In this document: positions 56,501 through 58,910 of the stretch, piece after piece | Layout of the letters: each line of letters opens with the position of its first letter | Numbering within the stretch: position 1 is the first letter of the stretch | Notes under the pieces: model-generated | What the model was told of the DNA's origin: nothing | Databases searched by the model: none | Seen by the model: only the letters and a program-made list of their open reading frames with translations | Translations under genes and position numbers: made by a program | NCBI RefSeq assembly: GCF_004210375.1 | Contig: NC_134834.1 | Coordinates: 145,981,009-146,045,008 of the forward strand | From: Tachypleus tridentatus | Lineage: Eukaryota; Arthropoda; Merostomata; Xiphosura; Limulidae | Length of the DNA stretch: 64,000 nt | Direction of reading: 5' to 3'

Positions 56501-58069
56501 GGTGTACTATAAATAACTTTCTCTTCTTCCAAGGCTCCCATATCCATAAGGGATACATGTTTTGATATATTCCACATTATTCATAGAGTGGTAACGAGAC
56601 TGCTGTGCTTCAGATAACCCATGGTAAACCTCTAGTTGGTCATCTGGGGTTCCAGGATATGACTGGACTGCTACAGGAGTTGTACTCTCAGATACTGCTT
56701 CTAGCTTGGATTCCCCATTAAGGTCAGTTTCGTTGTTCAAAGTATCTAACACAACAGAAGCATCTTCAGGCATAGGGACGTCTAACAAGGATTCCACCTC
56801 TGACACAGTATTGTCCTCAGTAGCATGTTCGTCGGGTGTCGTGAGGTGACTCACCGTATCTACACACTGGGAGCTTGATATTGAGCTTTCTGTGCTAGGA
56901 GTCGTGTCTGCAGTAGTATGAAAATTCGATACCGTGACCAGTGCTTTTGAAGCTTTCCACGGCTCTGCAGAGAGATACTGTGCAACTGTAGTGGAACTGG
57001 TCTGAAAAGGCACATGAACTTGAGGTTTAACTTCATCATCTGGCAGTTTCTTTGTTTTACTAACTTCTTGTTTGATTACAGCAGCACTACTTTCCTCTGA
57101 CTTCTTGCCTGTAAGATCTTTGCCTCGTCTGAACTTAGAAGGACTGGCTTTCACTTCAACTTGCCCTACTTGAAGTTTAGCTGGTGATCATTTCCCTTTC
57201 TTTTCAGTTTGCTGACTACTCAGATTTCCCATTGTCTTTTCGTACTGATCGTCTGCACACGCCCTATCAACGTTACACCTGTGAAAGAACGCACAGTTGG
57301 CTCGCCTGCATCTCCTACATGTTAGCTCAGGAAAGCTGCCGGTTGGCGTGGCCTCACAATGACACTTTTTTGAAGAGAAAGTATGGGGATAAGTTGCTGA
57401 TTTATATTCTACGTAATCTTCATTAACACTCTCACACAAATCACAATTCGTAGCTCCGAAAACTTCATTATTATTGTCAGCGCATGCTCCTACTGAGCAA
57501 CATGGAATGACATCTGCAGAGCTGTGAAGCTGTGACGAAATATACTTCGTGGGTGGATAAATATAATCAATGTGGCCACAGTCGACGATCATGGGTGAGT
57601 GCGCCAAAAACGTTTCACTCCCAAATGTGGGCGACATACATGACATACACTTGCGGCCTTGTTCGTGTTGCCTTTTGTCAGAAACAATACCGCCGCTTTT
57701 AACTTTATCAGCCCGGGAAAAATTAAGAACAATTTGTTCGAGTTTTCCATCTTTCCCCTCATCAAAATGCAACCGTGACAAGTTTTCAAAGCATTTACGG
57801 TGTTTAATTACGTCATCAGGAATTGCGACGTCATCAAAAATAGATGCGGGCCGAATCGCGGGAAACTCGCACGCATCACTACACTCGTTATCTTTGAAGC
57901 AAACTTCATTGCCACCGGTATTTACTGTATCACCAGTAAGTTTGCAATAATTACTTTTCATTGTCTCGCTGAAAGCTTCAATTTCTCCAGTTAAAACTGG
58001 TGGATTAACACGCCAGTACAGCCACTCACTGAACTCAGGAGAGAGGTCGGAGGAGTCGAAAGATTCCAT
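1318..58069 (-). CDS. capu/Fmn2-like: Formin-2 / Cappuccino-type formin locus (whole gene, with lesions)
   Basis: Formins of this family nucleate and elongate actin filaments through a dimeric FH2 ring fed by profilin-actin from FH1, usually together with Spire. Seen here: a long N-terminal exon from the ATG at 58069, linker exons resembling Cappuccino, an FH1 of five IPP-rich repeats, FH2 blocks ([79 protein letters not shown]) and a basic tail ending at the TAA 1318-1320. Exons: 58069-56118, 54575-54400, 50495-50360, 46865-46804, 45836-45110, 34496-34411, 25731-25670, 16825-16746, 15331-15202, 12361-12289, 11821-11753, about 10798-10720, 5289-5197, 4206-4155, 2623-2474, 2212-2125, 1374-1318. 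Phases agree at every junction between consecutive placed exons. Lesions (stop, two one-base frame changes, a GT-to-AT donor, two missing FH2 segments) argue for a decaying duplicate; assembly errors remain possible for the indels. Confidence 0.85.
1440..2120. repeat. Degenerate tandem array next to exon 16
   Basis: About eight to nine worn units of roughly 70-75 bp with the recurring text 'gatcaattaagatacaaa...gaacttgacaaatca'. The last unit merges into the donor of exon 16: 'gttttaaacac' recurs at about 2034 and about 2109. Confidence 0.65.
2125..2212 (-). CDS. capu/Fmn2-like: Formin exon 16: basic tail
   Basis: Acceptor TTTCACCAG|ACTG, donor GGTTTG|GTTAGT. Encodes [20 protein letters not shown] followed by KMKHSPTGL, a charged helix after FH2. 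Phase 2 in, 0 out. A degenerate tandem array begins at its donor. Confidence 0.85.
2474..2623 (-). CDS. capu/Fmn2-like: Formin exon 15: end of FH2
   Basis: Acceptor CTGAAG|ATTCAC, donor CTAGA|GTGAGT. Encodes [20 protein letters not shown], then [20 protein letters not shown]. The end of FH2 in FMN1/2 reads YFGMKPKSGEKE...FCSDFKTIWKRE. Phase 2 in, 2 out. Confidence 0.92.
2626..4150. other. Formin intron, no gene
   Basis: AT-rich with no supported coding segment. A fragment at 3671-3728 recurs at 4663-4731 in the same orientation ('gttgatgataggcttggttt' against 'gttattgatgacagtcttgg'). Confidence 0.5.
4155..4206 (-). CDS. capu/Fmn2-like: Formin exon 14: short FH2 helix exon
   Basis: A 52-nt exon, acceptor ATGTTAG|CA and donor ACAAA|GTAGGT. 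It reads (A)[16 protein letters not shown](K), matching the stretch IDQEAENNSLTETHK between MQPF and the final FH2 helix in FMN2. Phase 1 in and phase 2 out fit its neighbours. Confidence 0.85.
5197..5289 (-). CDS. capu/Fmn2-like: Formin exon 13: FH2 C-terminal helices
   Basis: Acceptor AACTAG|GC, donor AAAAAAG|GTAAAA. Encodes [20 protein letters not shown] followed by [10 protein letters not shown], matching the FMN2 run [20 protein letters not shown] and KENMEQFIIQAK. Phase 1 in, 1 out. Confidence 0.88.
5480..7345. repeat. Long degenerate tandem array, unit about 100 bp
   Basis: About 17 worn copies of a unit holding 'aagtttatgatgaaatcctg', 'ttcccacaccaagta' and 'gctatgacaatctggg'. The first motif recurs near 5599, 5686, 5789, 5876, 6002, 6198, 6293, 6388, 6483, 6587, 6687, 6791, 6896, 6999, 7093, 7190 and 7281. 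The open frames inside it are chance products. Confidence 0.8.
7348..8745. repeat. Degenerate piggyBac-like non-autonomous element, left-end type
   Basis: Starts at a TTAA (7348-7351) followed by CCTTCTTGCTACAGACTC, a worn form of the end at 29709. A second copy of the same internal text ('ctatactataacttttaa') begins about 8300, so two copies appear to be joined. Confidence 0.55.
8745..9900. repeat. piggyBac-like non-autonomous element, inverted copy
   Basis: Starts GCCCTTTCAGAATGGG and follows, in reverse complement, the right half of the intact element at 29709-31286. Shared text includes 'gatatggcttatgtactgaa' and 'agtggccctcttcacctctt'. No coding capacity. Confidence 0.6.
9970..10690. 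other. Formin intron, nothing recognised
   Basis: AT-rich, no coding or repeat signal. The FH2 segment between the YIV block and exon 13 should lie between here and 5290 but was not found. Confidence 0.4.
10720..10798 (-). pseudogene. capu/Fmn2-like: Probable formin exon 12 remnant (FH2 YIV segment) with TGA
   Basis: After the acceptor TTCTTCAG|AT the phase that fits exon 11 reads (N)A, then TGA at 10793-10791, then [15 protein letters not shown]...[11 protein letters not shown]1/2 and Cappuccino have nine residues between VK and the conserved YIV/FIV; the same spacing is found here with the stop counted as one. FPDVDP lies roughly where FPLPEP is expected. A second AG nine bases downstream would avoid the stop but shorten the segment by three residues. 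I see no convincing donor, so the lower boundary is approximate. Confidence 0.45.
11753..11821 (-). CDS. capu/Fmn2-like: Formin exon 11: FH2 segment [14 protein letters not shown]
   Basis: Acceptor CATATAG|GA, donor GTTAAAA|GTAAGG. Encodes [20 protein letters not shown], matching [20 protein letters not shown] of FMN2 almost residue for residue. Phase 1 in and phase 1 out. Confidence 0.93.
12289..12361 (-). CDS. capu/Fmn2-like: Formin exon 10: FH2 signature with altered splice donor
   Basis: Acceptor TTTCCAG|TTTCTG. Encodes [20 protein letters not shown] and YMNG, matching [15 protein letters not shown] of Cappuccino, a core FH2 signature. Phase 0 in and phase 1 out join to GGN in exon 11. 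The intron begins ATGAGC where GTGAGC is expected, so the first intron base is A. No other GT in the right phase lies nearby; without correct splicing the frame reads a few residues and stops. Confidence 0.88.
13800..15195. repeat. Degenerate tandem array running up to the donor of exon 9
   Basis: Units of about 60-70 bp are visible at 13840-14050 and 14930-15195 with the text 'gttaagacaagattcac', 'catcatcatgaagaagg' and 'caagtgttaaaac'. The exon 9 donor edge (attcacactcacagtgcatg) fits as another unit of the same array. The stretch 14050-14930 between the clear units holds nothing I recognise. Confidence 0.6.
15202..15331 (-). CDS. capu/Fmn2-like: Formin exon 9: FH2 segment
   Basis: Acceptor TTTTCAG|ATTC, donor GCACT|GTGAGT. 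Encodes [20 protein letters not shown] then [22 protein letters not shown]1/2 have [20 protein letters not shown] and FxSTFSESICSIRRKL here. Phase 2 in, 0 out, no stops. A degenerate tandem array begins immediately at its donor. Confidence 0.92.
16300..16740. repeat. Tandem array of copies of the exon 8 3' end and donor
   Basis: Four worn units of about 88 bp starting near 16395, 16481, 16568 and 16660. Each begins with text matching the donor and 3' half of exon 8 ('acttactgttcaggtttatc', 'ggcttggttgtgac'), followed by a shared intronic part ('ccaccaggaagtttgaatta'). Units 1 and 2 keep the full GTAAGT donor. Confidence 0.75.
16746..16825 (-). CDS. capu/Fmn2-like: Formin exon 8: FH2 segment
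   Basis: Acceptor CTACAG|AGACCA, donor CCTGAACA|GTAAGT. Encodes [20 protein letters not shown] followed by PLDKPEQ, matching SDELEKIEKH...SLDKPEQ of FMN2. The split codon CA|A gives Q across the junction with exon 9. Its 3' half and donor are repeated in the adjoining array at 16395-16740. Confidence 0.9.
17000..18180. other. Formin intron, nothing recognised
   Basis: AT-rich sequence without repeats or coding segments I can support. Confidence 0.4.
18187..18760 (-). pseudogene. Unidentified coding relic with stops and frame changes
   Basis: On the minus strand protein-like stretches occur in shifting frames: [15 protein letters not shown] (18710 region), [20 protein letters not shown] with [18 protein letters not shown] (18430-18370), and [20 protein letters not shown] (18290-18215). 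Stops and shifts separate them. [13 protein letters not shown] is reminiscent of the end of RPRD-type CID domains, but the rest does not follow that family. It lies just outside the DIRS-like element. Confidence 0.35.
18763..23199 (-). mobile_element. DIRS-like tyrosine-recombinase retrotransposon, degenerate
   Basis: Inverted ends: the start at 18763 (TTATAATTTTC, then an ITR to about 18930) matches the reverse complement of 22985-23199, including the shared core 'aatcaagtgattcc' and 'catgtaaatcatcatgca'. An internal complementary region at 19034-19114 joins copies of the two outer ends head to head. The minus strand at 21110-21448 holds [32 protein letters not shown] and similar text typical of the segment after the DIRS RNase H. 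Total about 4.4 kb, close to DIRS1 size. No open reading frame survives. Confidence 0.7.
19034..19114. repeat. Internal complementary region of the DIRS-like element
   Basis: 19034-19090 resembles the outer end of the ITR at 23199 (gagagaagggaagtacc...cagtataagaaaattataa). From TTATAA onward, about 19085-19114, it resembles the outer end at 18763 (ttataatt...ctgtacttgtctcc). This end-to-end junction is what the DIRS replication model needs. Confidence 0.65.
23291..23481 (-). CDS. Unidentified exon-like segment inside a formin intron
   Basis: Acceptor CTGTACAG|GA and donor GATAAG|GTACTT bound 191 nt that are open for 63 codons ([20 protein letters not shown], then [20 protein letters not shown] and [20 protein letters not shown]). 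Composition is protein-like (W, D, Y, C). Phase 1 in and 0 out do not fit between formin exons 7 and 8, which meet in phase 0, so this is not a formin exon. I do not recognise the family. Confidence 0.5.
23525..23575. repeat. (TA)n microsatellite
   Basis: Nearly pure TA dinucleotides for about 45 bp. Confidence 0.9.
23750..25660. other. Formin intron, nothing recognised
   Basis: AT-rich. A short direct duplication ('tacttttgacct.ctttaataagattcag') occurs at about 24704 and 24780. No coding signal. Confidence 0.4.
25670..25731 (-). CDS. capu/Fmn2-like: Formin exon 7: FH2 segment [12 protein letters not shown]
   Basis: A 62-nt exon, acceptor TTACAG|CT and donor GTG|GTACGT. It reads [20 protein letters not shown], matching the FH2 segment that is NLDNSVVDLETLQALYEN in human FMN2 and HIDTSVVSLEALQHM in Cappuccino. 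Phase 1 in, 0 out. The segment expected just upstream, with the conserved KRSQ...SLHL block, was not found. Confidence 0.9.
25775..26195. repeat. Minisatellite, unit about 48 bp, upstream of exon 7
   Basis: About eight to nine worn units with 'tatccacaaggttaccacac' and 'aataatgtctttgta'. Units of the same family recur at 29590-29705 and 31287-31376. Confidence 0.7.
26195..26470. repeat. AT-rich dispersed repeat (family B) copy
   Basis: The text 'cattataattcaaagttttatat' type sequence and the preceding 'cagaatttaattaaaccaat' recur at 49075-49215. Related sequence also lies at 29336-29560 and 49330-49440. Confidence 0.45.
27190..28500. repeat. piggyBac-like non-autonomous element, inverted copy
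   Basis: Follows the reverse complement of the intact element (29709-31286) from its right end, for example 'aaaagccatgtcatttcatg' and 'ctgaatcaaacatagtggct'. It contains an internal duplication of about 120 bp (27294-27420 against 27440-27560). Confidence 0.6.
29590..29704. repeat. Minisatellite fragment (same family as 25775-26195)
   Basis: Two to three units of 'ccaatcagttaa...ttatcacaccactcat' directly left of the piggyBac-like insertion. Confidence 0.65.
29709..31286. mobile_element. Non-autonomous piggyBac-like element with TTAA target duplication
   Basis: Begins CCCTTTTACAACAGGCTC after TTAA (29705-29708) and ends CCATTGTAAAAGGG before TTAA (31287-31290). Ends are inverted repeats starting CCC next to TTAA, as in piggyBac transposons. 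At 1578 bp with no transposase frame, it would depend on an enzyme encoded elsewhere. Both flanks are one minisatellite, so the empty site can be recognised. Confidence 0.75.
31376..33256 (-). mobile_element. Jockey/I-like LINE copy 2, internally deleted, with 3' tail
   Basis: Minus strand. 33256-32080 matches copy 1 at about 40500-39440, for example 'atcaaaacccacactgggtg'. The reverse-transcriptase palm is absent, and the sequence resumes at the C-terminal end of ORF2 ([20 protein letters not shown], about 31900-31820). It ends with the conserved LINE terminus 'ttgctttgcaccataaaatg' and an (AAC)n tail at 31378-31390. A 33-bp segment is tandemly repeated at 32575-32660. Not coding-competent. 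Confidence 0.75.
33666..33926 (-). CDS. Two unidentified exon-like segments
   Basis: Segment a (33926-33867) lies between AAACAG| and GAG|GTAGAC and encodes [20 protein letters not shown] in 20 codons. Segment b (from 33800, after TTCCAG|) encodes [20 protein letters not shown] and onward to a TAA at 33666-33668. Joining them over the 66-nt gap keeps phase 0. [16 protein letters not shown] loosely resembles the FH2 lasso region (IEEPSIDCHEFEELF), but its phase does not fit formin exon 6 and what follows does not resemble FH2. Unidentified. Confidence 0.35.
34411..34496 (-). CDS. capu/Fmn2-like: Formin exon 6: start of FH2
   Basis: Encodes [20 protein letters not shown] and [17 protein letters not shown] is the start of FH2 in formin-1/2 (PLYWTRIQ in human FMN2). 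Two acceptors lie four bases apart: CAG at 34501 and TAG at 34497. Following exon 5 in phase 2, only the second keeps the frame; the first gives an immediate TAG. Donor GCTG|GTTAGC at 34411, phase 1. Confidence 0.88.
34640..35360. repeat. Degenerate tandem array, unit about 42 bp
   Basis: Units such as 'tccatatttgatactctctg' followed by 'tcagtaatgaatg' repeat about a dozen times upstream of exon 6. Confidence 0.7.
35370..36065. other. Formin intron, nothing recognised
   Basis: AT-rich; no coding or repeat signal that I can support. Confidence 0.4.
36079..36360 (-). mobile_element. tRNA-derived SINE with 9-bp target duplication
   Basis: On the minus strand it begins with a worn tRNA-like head (A box 'tggccaggtggttaa', B box region) at 36360 and ends in an A-rich tail (rc of gttttgttttgttttt). 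Flanked by TTCATCAGA at 36070-36078 and 36361-36369. Clearly the same family as 58610-58898. Confidence 0.85.
36958..38190. repeat. Segment bounded by direct repeats of about 150 bp
   Basis: 36958-37105 and 38044-38185 are diverged direct copies ('gaacaaaacacccactctta', 'ctctgccaacaggagggca'). The 0.9 kb between them shows no coding signal. It could be a worn LTR-like element or a tandem duplication. Confidence 0.5.
38600..41660 (-). mobile_element. Jockey/I-like LINE copy 1, degenerate
   Basis: Minus strand. An endonuclease segment at about 40780-40600 ([20 protein letters not shown], then LLLLLG) is followed by RT fingers and palm at 39336-38860. The palm holds [14 protein letters not shown] (the catalytic YVDD type) and [15 protein letters not shown]; a thumb region follows at 38830-38640. 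The region 41660-40900 is probably the 5' part but has no clear motif. Many frameshifts and stops; dead. Confidence 0.75.
42043..42100 (-). repeat. LINE RT fragment
   Basis: About 58 bp nearly identical to 38970-39030 ('agagagaaagaaattaaaac', 'agtttgctgtggt'), joined to the end of the DIRS-like relic. Confidence 0.7.
42110..44330 (-). mobile_element. DIRS-like retrotransposon relic (RT and RNase H part)
   Basis: Minus strand in shifting frames: an RT-like [15 protein letters not shown] at about 42935-42890, then IHSLGLQ, then a segment like 'SLEKLVPLGRL' near 42600. RNase H-like text ([15 protein letters not shown]) follows at about 42370-42330 and further on CFLCQ. The order RT then RNase H agrees with minus orientation. 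Purine-rich on the plus strand. No ends or recombinase found. Confidence 0.5.
44340..45105. other. Formin intron, nothing recognised
   Basis: Unique-looking AT-rich sequence between the DIRS relic and formin exon 5. Confidence 0.4.
45110..45836 (-). CDS. capu/Fmn2-like: Formin exon 5: coiled coil, ETQTE region and FH1 polyproline, with frame change
   Basis: Acceptor TTATCAG|AAAGAAG at 45837/45836. The first frame reads a short coiled coil ([20 protein letters not shown]) and repeated QTD/QTE motifs like the Cappuccino ETQTE region, as far as [12 protein letters not shown]. From about 45455 the coding signal continues one base back, as [18 protein letters not shown] and five repeats of the type [11 protein letters not shown], ending [17 protein letters not shown] and donor TGTAG|GTAAGT. 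FH1 proline runs recruit profilin-actin. Length is 727 nt where 728 would give the phase 2 exit needed by exon 6, so one base is missing near 45445-45480. No plausible donor exists upstream to explain the change as an intron. Confidence 0.85.
46020..46495. repeat. Degenerate tandem array, unit about 62 bp
   Basis: About seven to eight worn units with 'catgtttagaaactacaaga' and 'tcaattttaataatatttgg' in the intron after exon 4. Confidence 0.7.
46804..46865 (-). CDS. capu/Fmn2-like: Formin exon 4 (short linker)
   Basis: A 62-nt exon with acceptor TTGCAG|AT and donor TACAG|GTAAGG. It reads (G|D)[20 protein letters not shown]. Phase 1 in and phase 0 out fit exons 3 and 5 exactly. Family similarity is weak here; the call rests on splice sites, phase and position. 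Confidence 0.75.
46870..47880. other. Formin intron, nothing recognised
   Basis: AT-rich; only short simple repeats such as (TA)n near 47745. Confidence 0.4.
47900..48180. repeat. Degenerate tandem array, unit about 68 bp
   Basis: About four units sharing 'cataataactgcagagtaca' and 'atttaaatatcaataa'. Confidence 0.6.
48200..50350. other. Formin intron with a family B repeat copy
   Basis: Mostly unrecognised AT-rich DNA. 49075-49440 is a copy of the repeat also seen at 26195-26470 and 29336-29560 ('gattatgcaagttaaaatag', 'aacaaatagca'). Confidence 0.4.
50360..50495 (-). CDS. capu/Fmn2-like: Formin exon 3 (linker)
   Basis: Acceptor GTAG|CCTGATTTA, donor CATTG|GTAAGA at 50360. Encodes [20 protein letters not shown] followed by a proline/tryptophan-rich stretch; Cappuccino has PYEMYQWTHTEQP at this point. 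Phase 0 in, phase 1 out, open throughout. The 63-bp minisatellite starts about 50 bp upstream of the acceptor. Confidence 0.87.
50543..51680. repeat. Minisatellite, 18 units of exactly 63 bp with dimer substructure
   Basis: The mark 'ctctacaccagtagttca' first occurs at 50561 and last at 51632, 17 exact steps of 63 bp. Most units alternate between type A ('cacatccacactcagcaag') and type B ('catagccacactcagaaag'), a 126-bp higher-order period; the last units are all A. Each unit contains ACTACT...AGTAGT, a small inverted repeat. It starts about 50 bp upstream of formin exon 3. Confidence 0.95.
51700..52870. other. Formin intron, nothing recognised
   Basis: AT-rich; no supported feature. Confidence 0.4.
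52878..54143 (+). mobile_element. mariner transposon, complete length, inactive
   Basis: Inverted ends of about 35 bp (TCAGGTCATCCC... against the reverse complement of ...GGAATGACCAGA) sit between TA dinucleotides at 52876-52877 and 54144-54145. Length 1266 bp is normal for mariner. Confidence 0.88.
53062..53995 (+). pseudogene. mariner transposase pseudogene
   Basis: Reads [20 protein letters not shown], then an in-frame TGA, then [21 protein letters not shown] frame change follows before [16 protein letters not shown]. Catalytic-domain text is present: TRDEKW (first aspartate), DNARPHTA (second aspartate) and [11 protein letters not shown]. The reading frame shifts just after SPDLA, so the third aspartate of the mariner DD34D triad is lost from the frame. 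Not functional. Confidence 0.9.
54336..54354. repeat. (GT)n microsatellite
   Basis: Nine to ten GT units. Confidence 0.9.
54400..54575 (-). CDS. capu/Fmn2-like: Formin exon 2 (linker)
   Basis: Acceptor TTTAG|GT at 54576/54575, donor AGA|GTGAGT at 54400. It joins the preceding YEKFEG to QILINC, then continues through [20 protein letters not shown] and [19 protein letters not shown]. Cappuccino reads YEKFEGQMLIKWLIS and later ALQFCNNLKYVGVLKQI at the same place. Entry phase 1, exit phase 0, no internal stops. Confidence 0.88.
54580..56115. other. Formin intron 1 with a tandem array
   Basis: No coding signal. 55080-55390 holds about five worn units of roughly 65 bp ('ctcccatgtttctcctacat', 'gaggtttaaatgtattgaca'). 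The rest is plain AT-rich DNA. Confidence 0.55.
56118..58069 (-). CDS. capu/Fmn2-like: Formin exon 1, N-terminal region with in-frame TGA and frame change
   Basis: Begins [16 protein letters not shown] at an ATG with G at -3 and +4. The first 293 codons include cysteine-rich stretches ([22 protein letters not shown]) and end at TGA 57188-57190. The same frame stays open for a further 226 codons (about 57187-56510), so the TGA is isolated inside one long reading frame. Between 56577 and 56507 coding potential moves to the next frame, which runs to the block [13 protein letters not shown] and [16 protein letters not shown]; Cappuccino has NVLKKVASFTVEK and YVPEKLSFAAYEKFEG in the same order. 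The donor is GAAG|GTAAGT at 56118/56117, phase 1. Total length is 3n+2 where 3n+1 is needed, so one surplus base explains the frame change. The exon is CpG-richer than the surrounding DNA. Confidence 0.85.
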
Positions 58070-58597
58070 ATCTCAAACGGACAACAGAGTACAGATTTTG
58101 TACGTAATCTCGATTATTACTGTTACGATCCAACTAGTAGTATAAACATGAGTCTTCTCTGGTCCCTAGCAGGCTAAATCCAGGATAGCTTCATGAACAA
58201 TTCCAGCAGAGTCTAAAATGAAACATTGAAACCACAACATAAAATATAACACAATTAAAGTAACTATTGGTGATTACCTTCCGCACAAAGAAAGACAATT
58301 AACTGTTACTTCGGTTCTGAAAACTAGTAACGTAAAAACACCCAAGTGGAAATTCCAGATCCGAGTTTGATCAACAAGACAGAGCTGAAACACCATCATC
58401 CAGATCTAAAATCCTGATTTCACATAAAGTTGCATTTCGTTGAAATCAGGTCAGATCTAGAACACAACAAGATCTCAACACCACTACCCAAATATGAAAG
58501 TCCTTGTTGCATATTTAGAACTTTTTAGTCTGGGAATTATGCTAACTATTGCATCCAGAACGGAAATCATACCCAACAGAGTACTCCACTTGATGTT
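58070..58597 (-). promoter_or_regulatory. Formin 5' UTR / promoter-proximal region
   Basis: Upstream of the ATG on the minus strand. CpG density is raised in the adjoining first exon (57.5-58.1 kb) compared with the AT-rich surroundings, which suggests a start site close by. No TATA box or other element is certain. Confidence 0.35.
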
Positions 58598-58609
58598 CAA
58601 ATATGTGGA

Positions 58610-58898
58610 TTGGTTTGTTTATTTGTTTGCTTGTTTTTTAATTTCGCGCAAACCTACTCGAGGGCTATCTGCGCTAGCCGTCCCTAATTTAGCAGTGTAA
58701 GACTAGAGGGAAGGCAACTAGTCATCACCACCCATCGCCAACACTTGGGCTACTCTTGCCAACAAATAGTGGGATTAATCGTAACATTATAACGACTTCA
58801 CGGCTGGGAGGGCGAGCACGATTGGTGTGAGGGGGATTCGAACCGGCGACCTCAGATTACAAGTCGAGTGCTTTAACCACCTGGCCACGCCAGGCCGC
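58610..58898 (-). mobile_element. tRNA-derived SINE with 12-bp target duplication
   Basis: Flanked by CAAATATGTGGA at 58598-58609 and 58899-58910. Read on the minus strand it starts with a tRNA-like head at 58898 (GGCCTGGCGTGGCCAGGTGG with an A box, then B box GGTTCGAATCC). A family body follows ('ttacactgctaaattaggga') and then an A-rich tail (aaaaaacaagcaaacaaata). It is well preserved, so a fairly recent insertion about 0.5 kb upstream of the formin ATG. Confidence 0.92.
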
Positions 58899-58910
58899 CA
58901 AATATGTGGA

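Noticed and set aside
57181-57250. Short intron (about 68 nt) that would remove the TGA
   Set aside because: GTACGA near 57248 and ACCAG at 57181 could pair, but there is no pyrimidine tract and the coding frame is continuous on both sides.
57570-57950. 126-codon plus-strand frame
   Set aside because: Antisense shadow of the formin N-terminal exon; the minus strand has the better protein and phase evidence.
58810-58898. Possible tRNA gene
   Set aside because: tRNA-like A and B boxes are present, but it is the head of a SINE with an A-rich tail and target duplication, and the acceptor stem is not intact.
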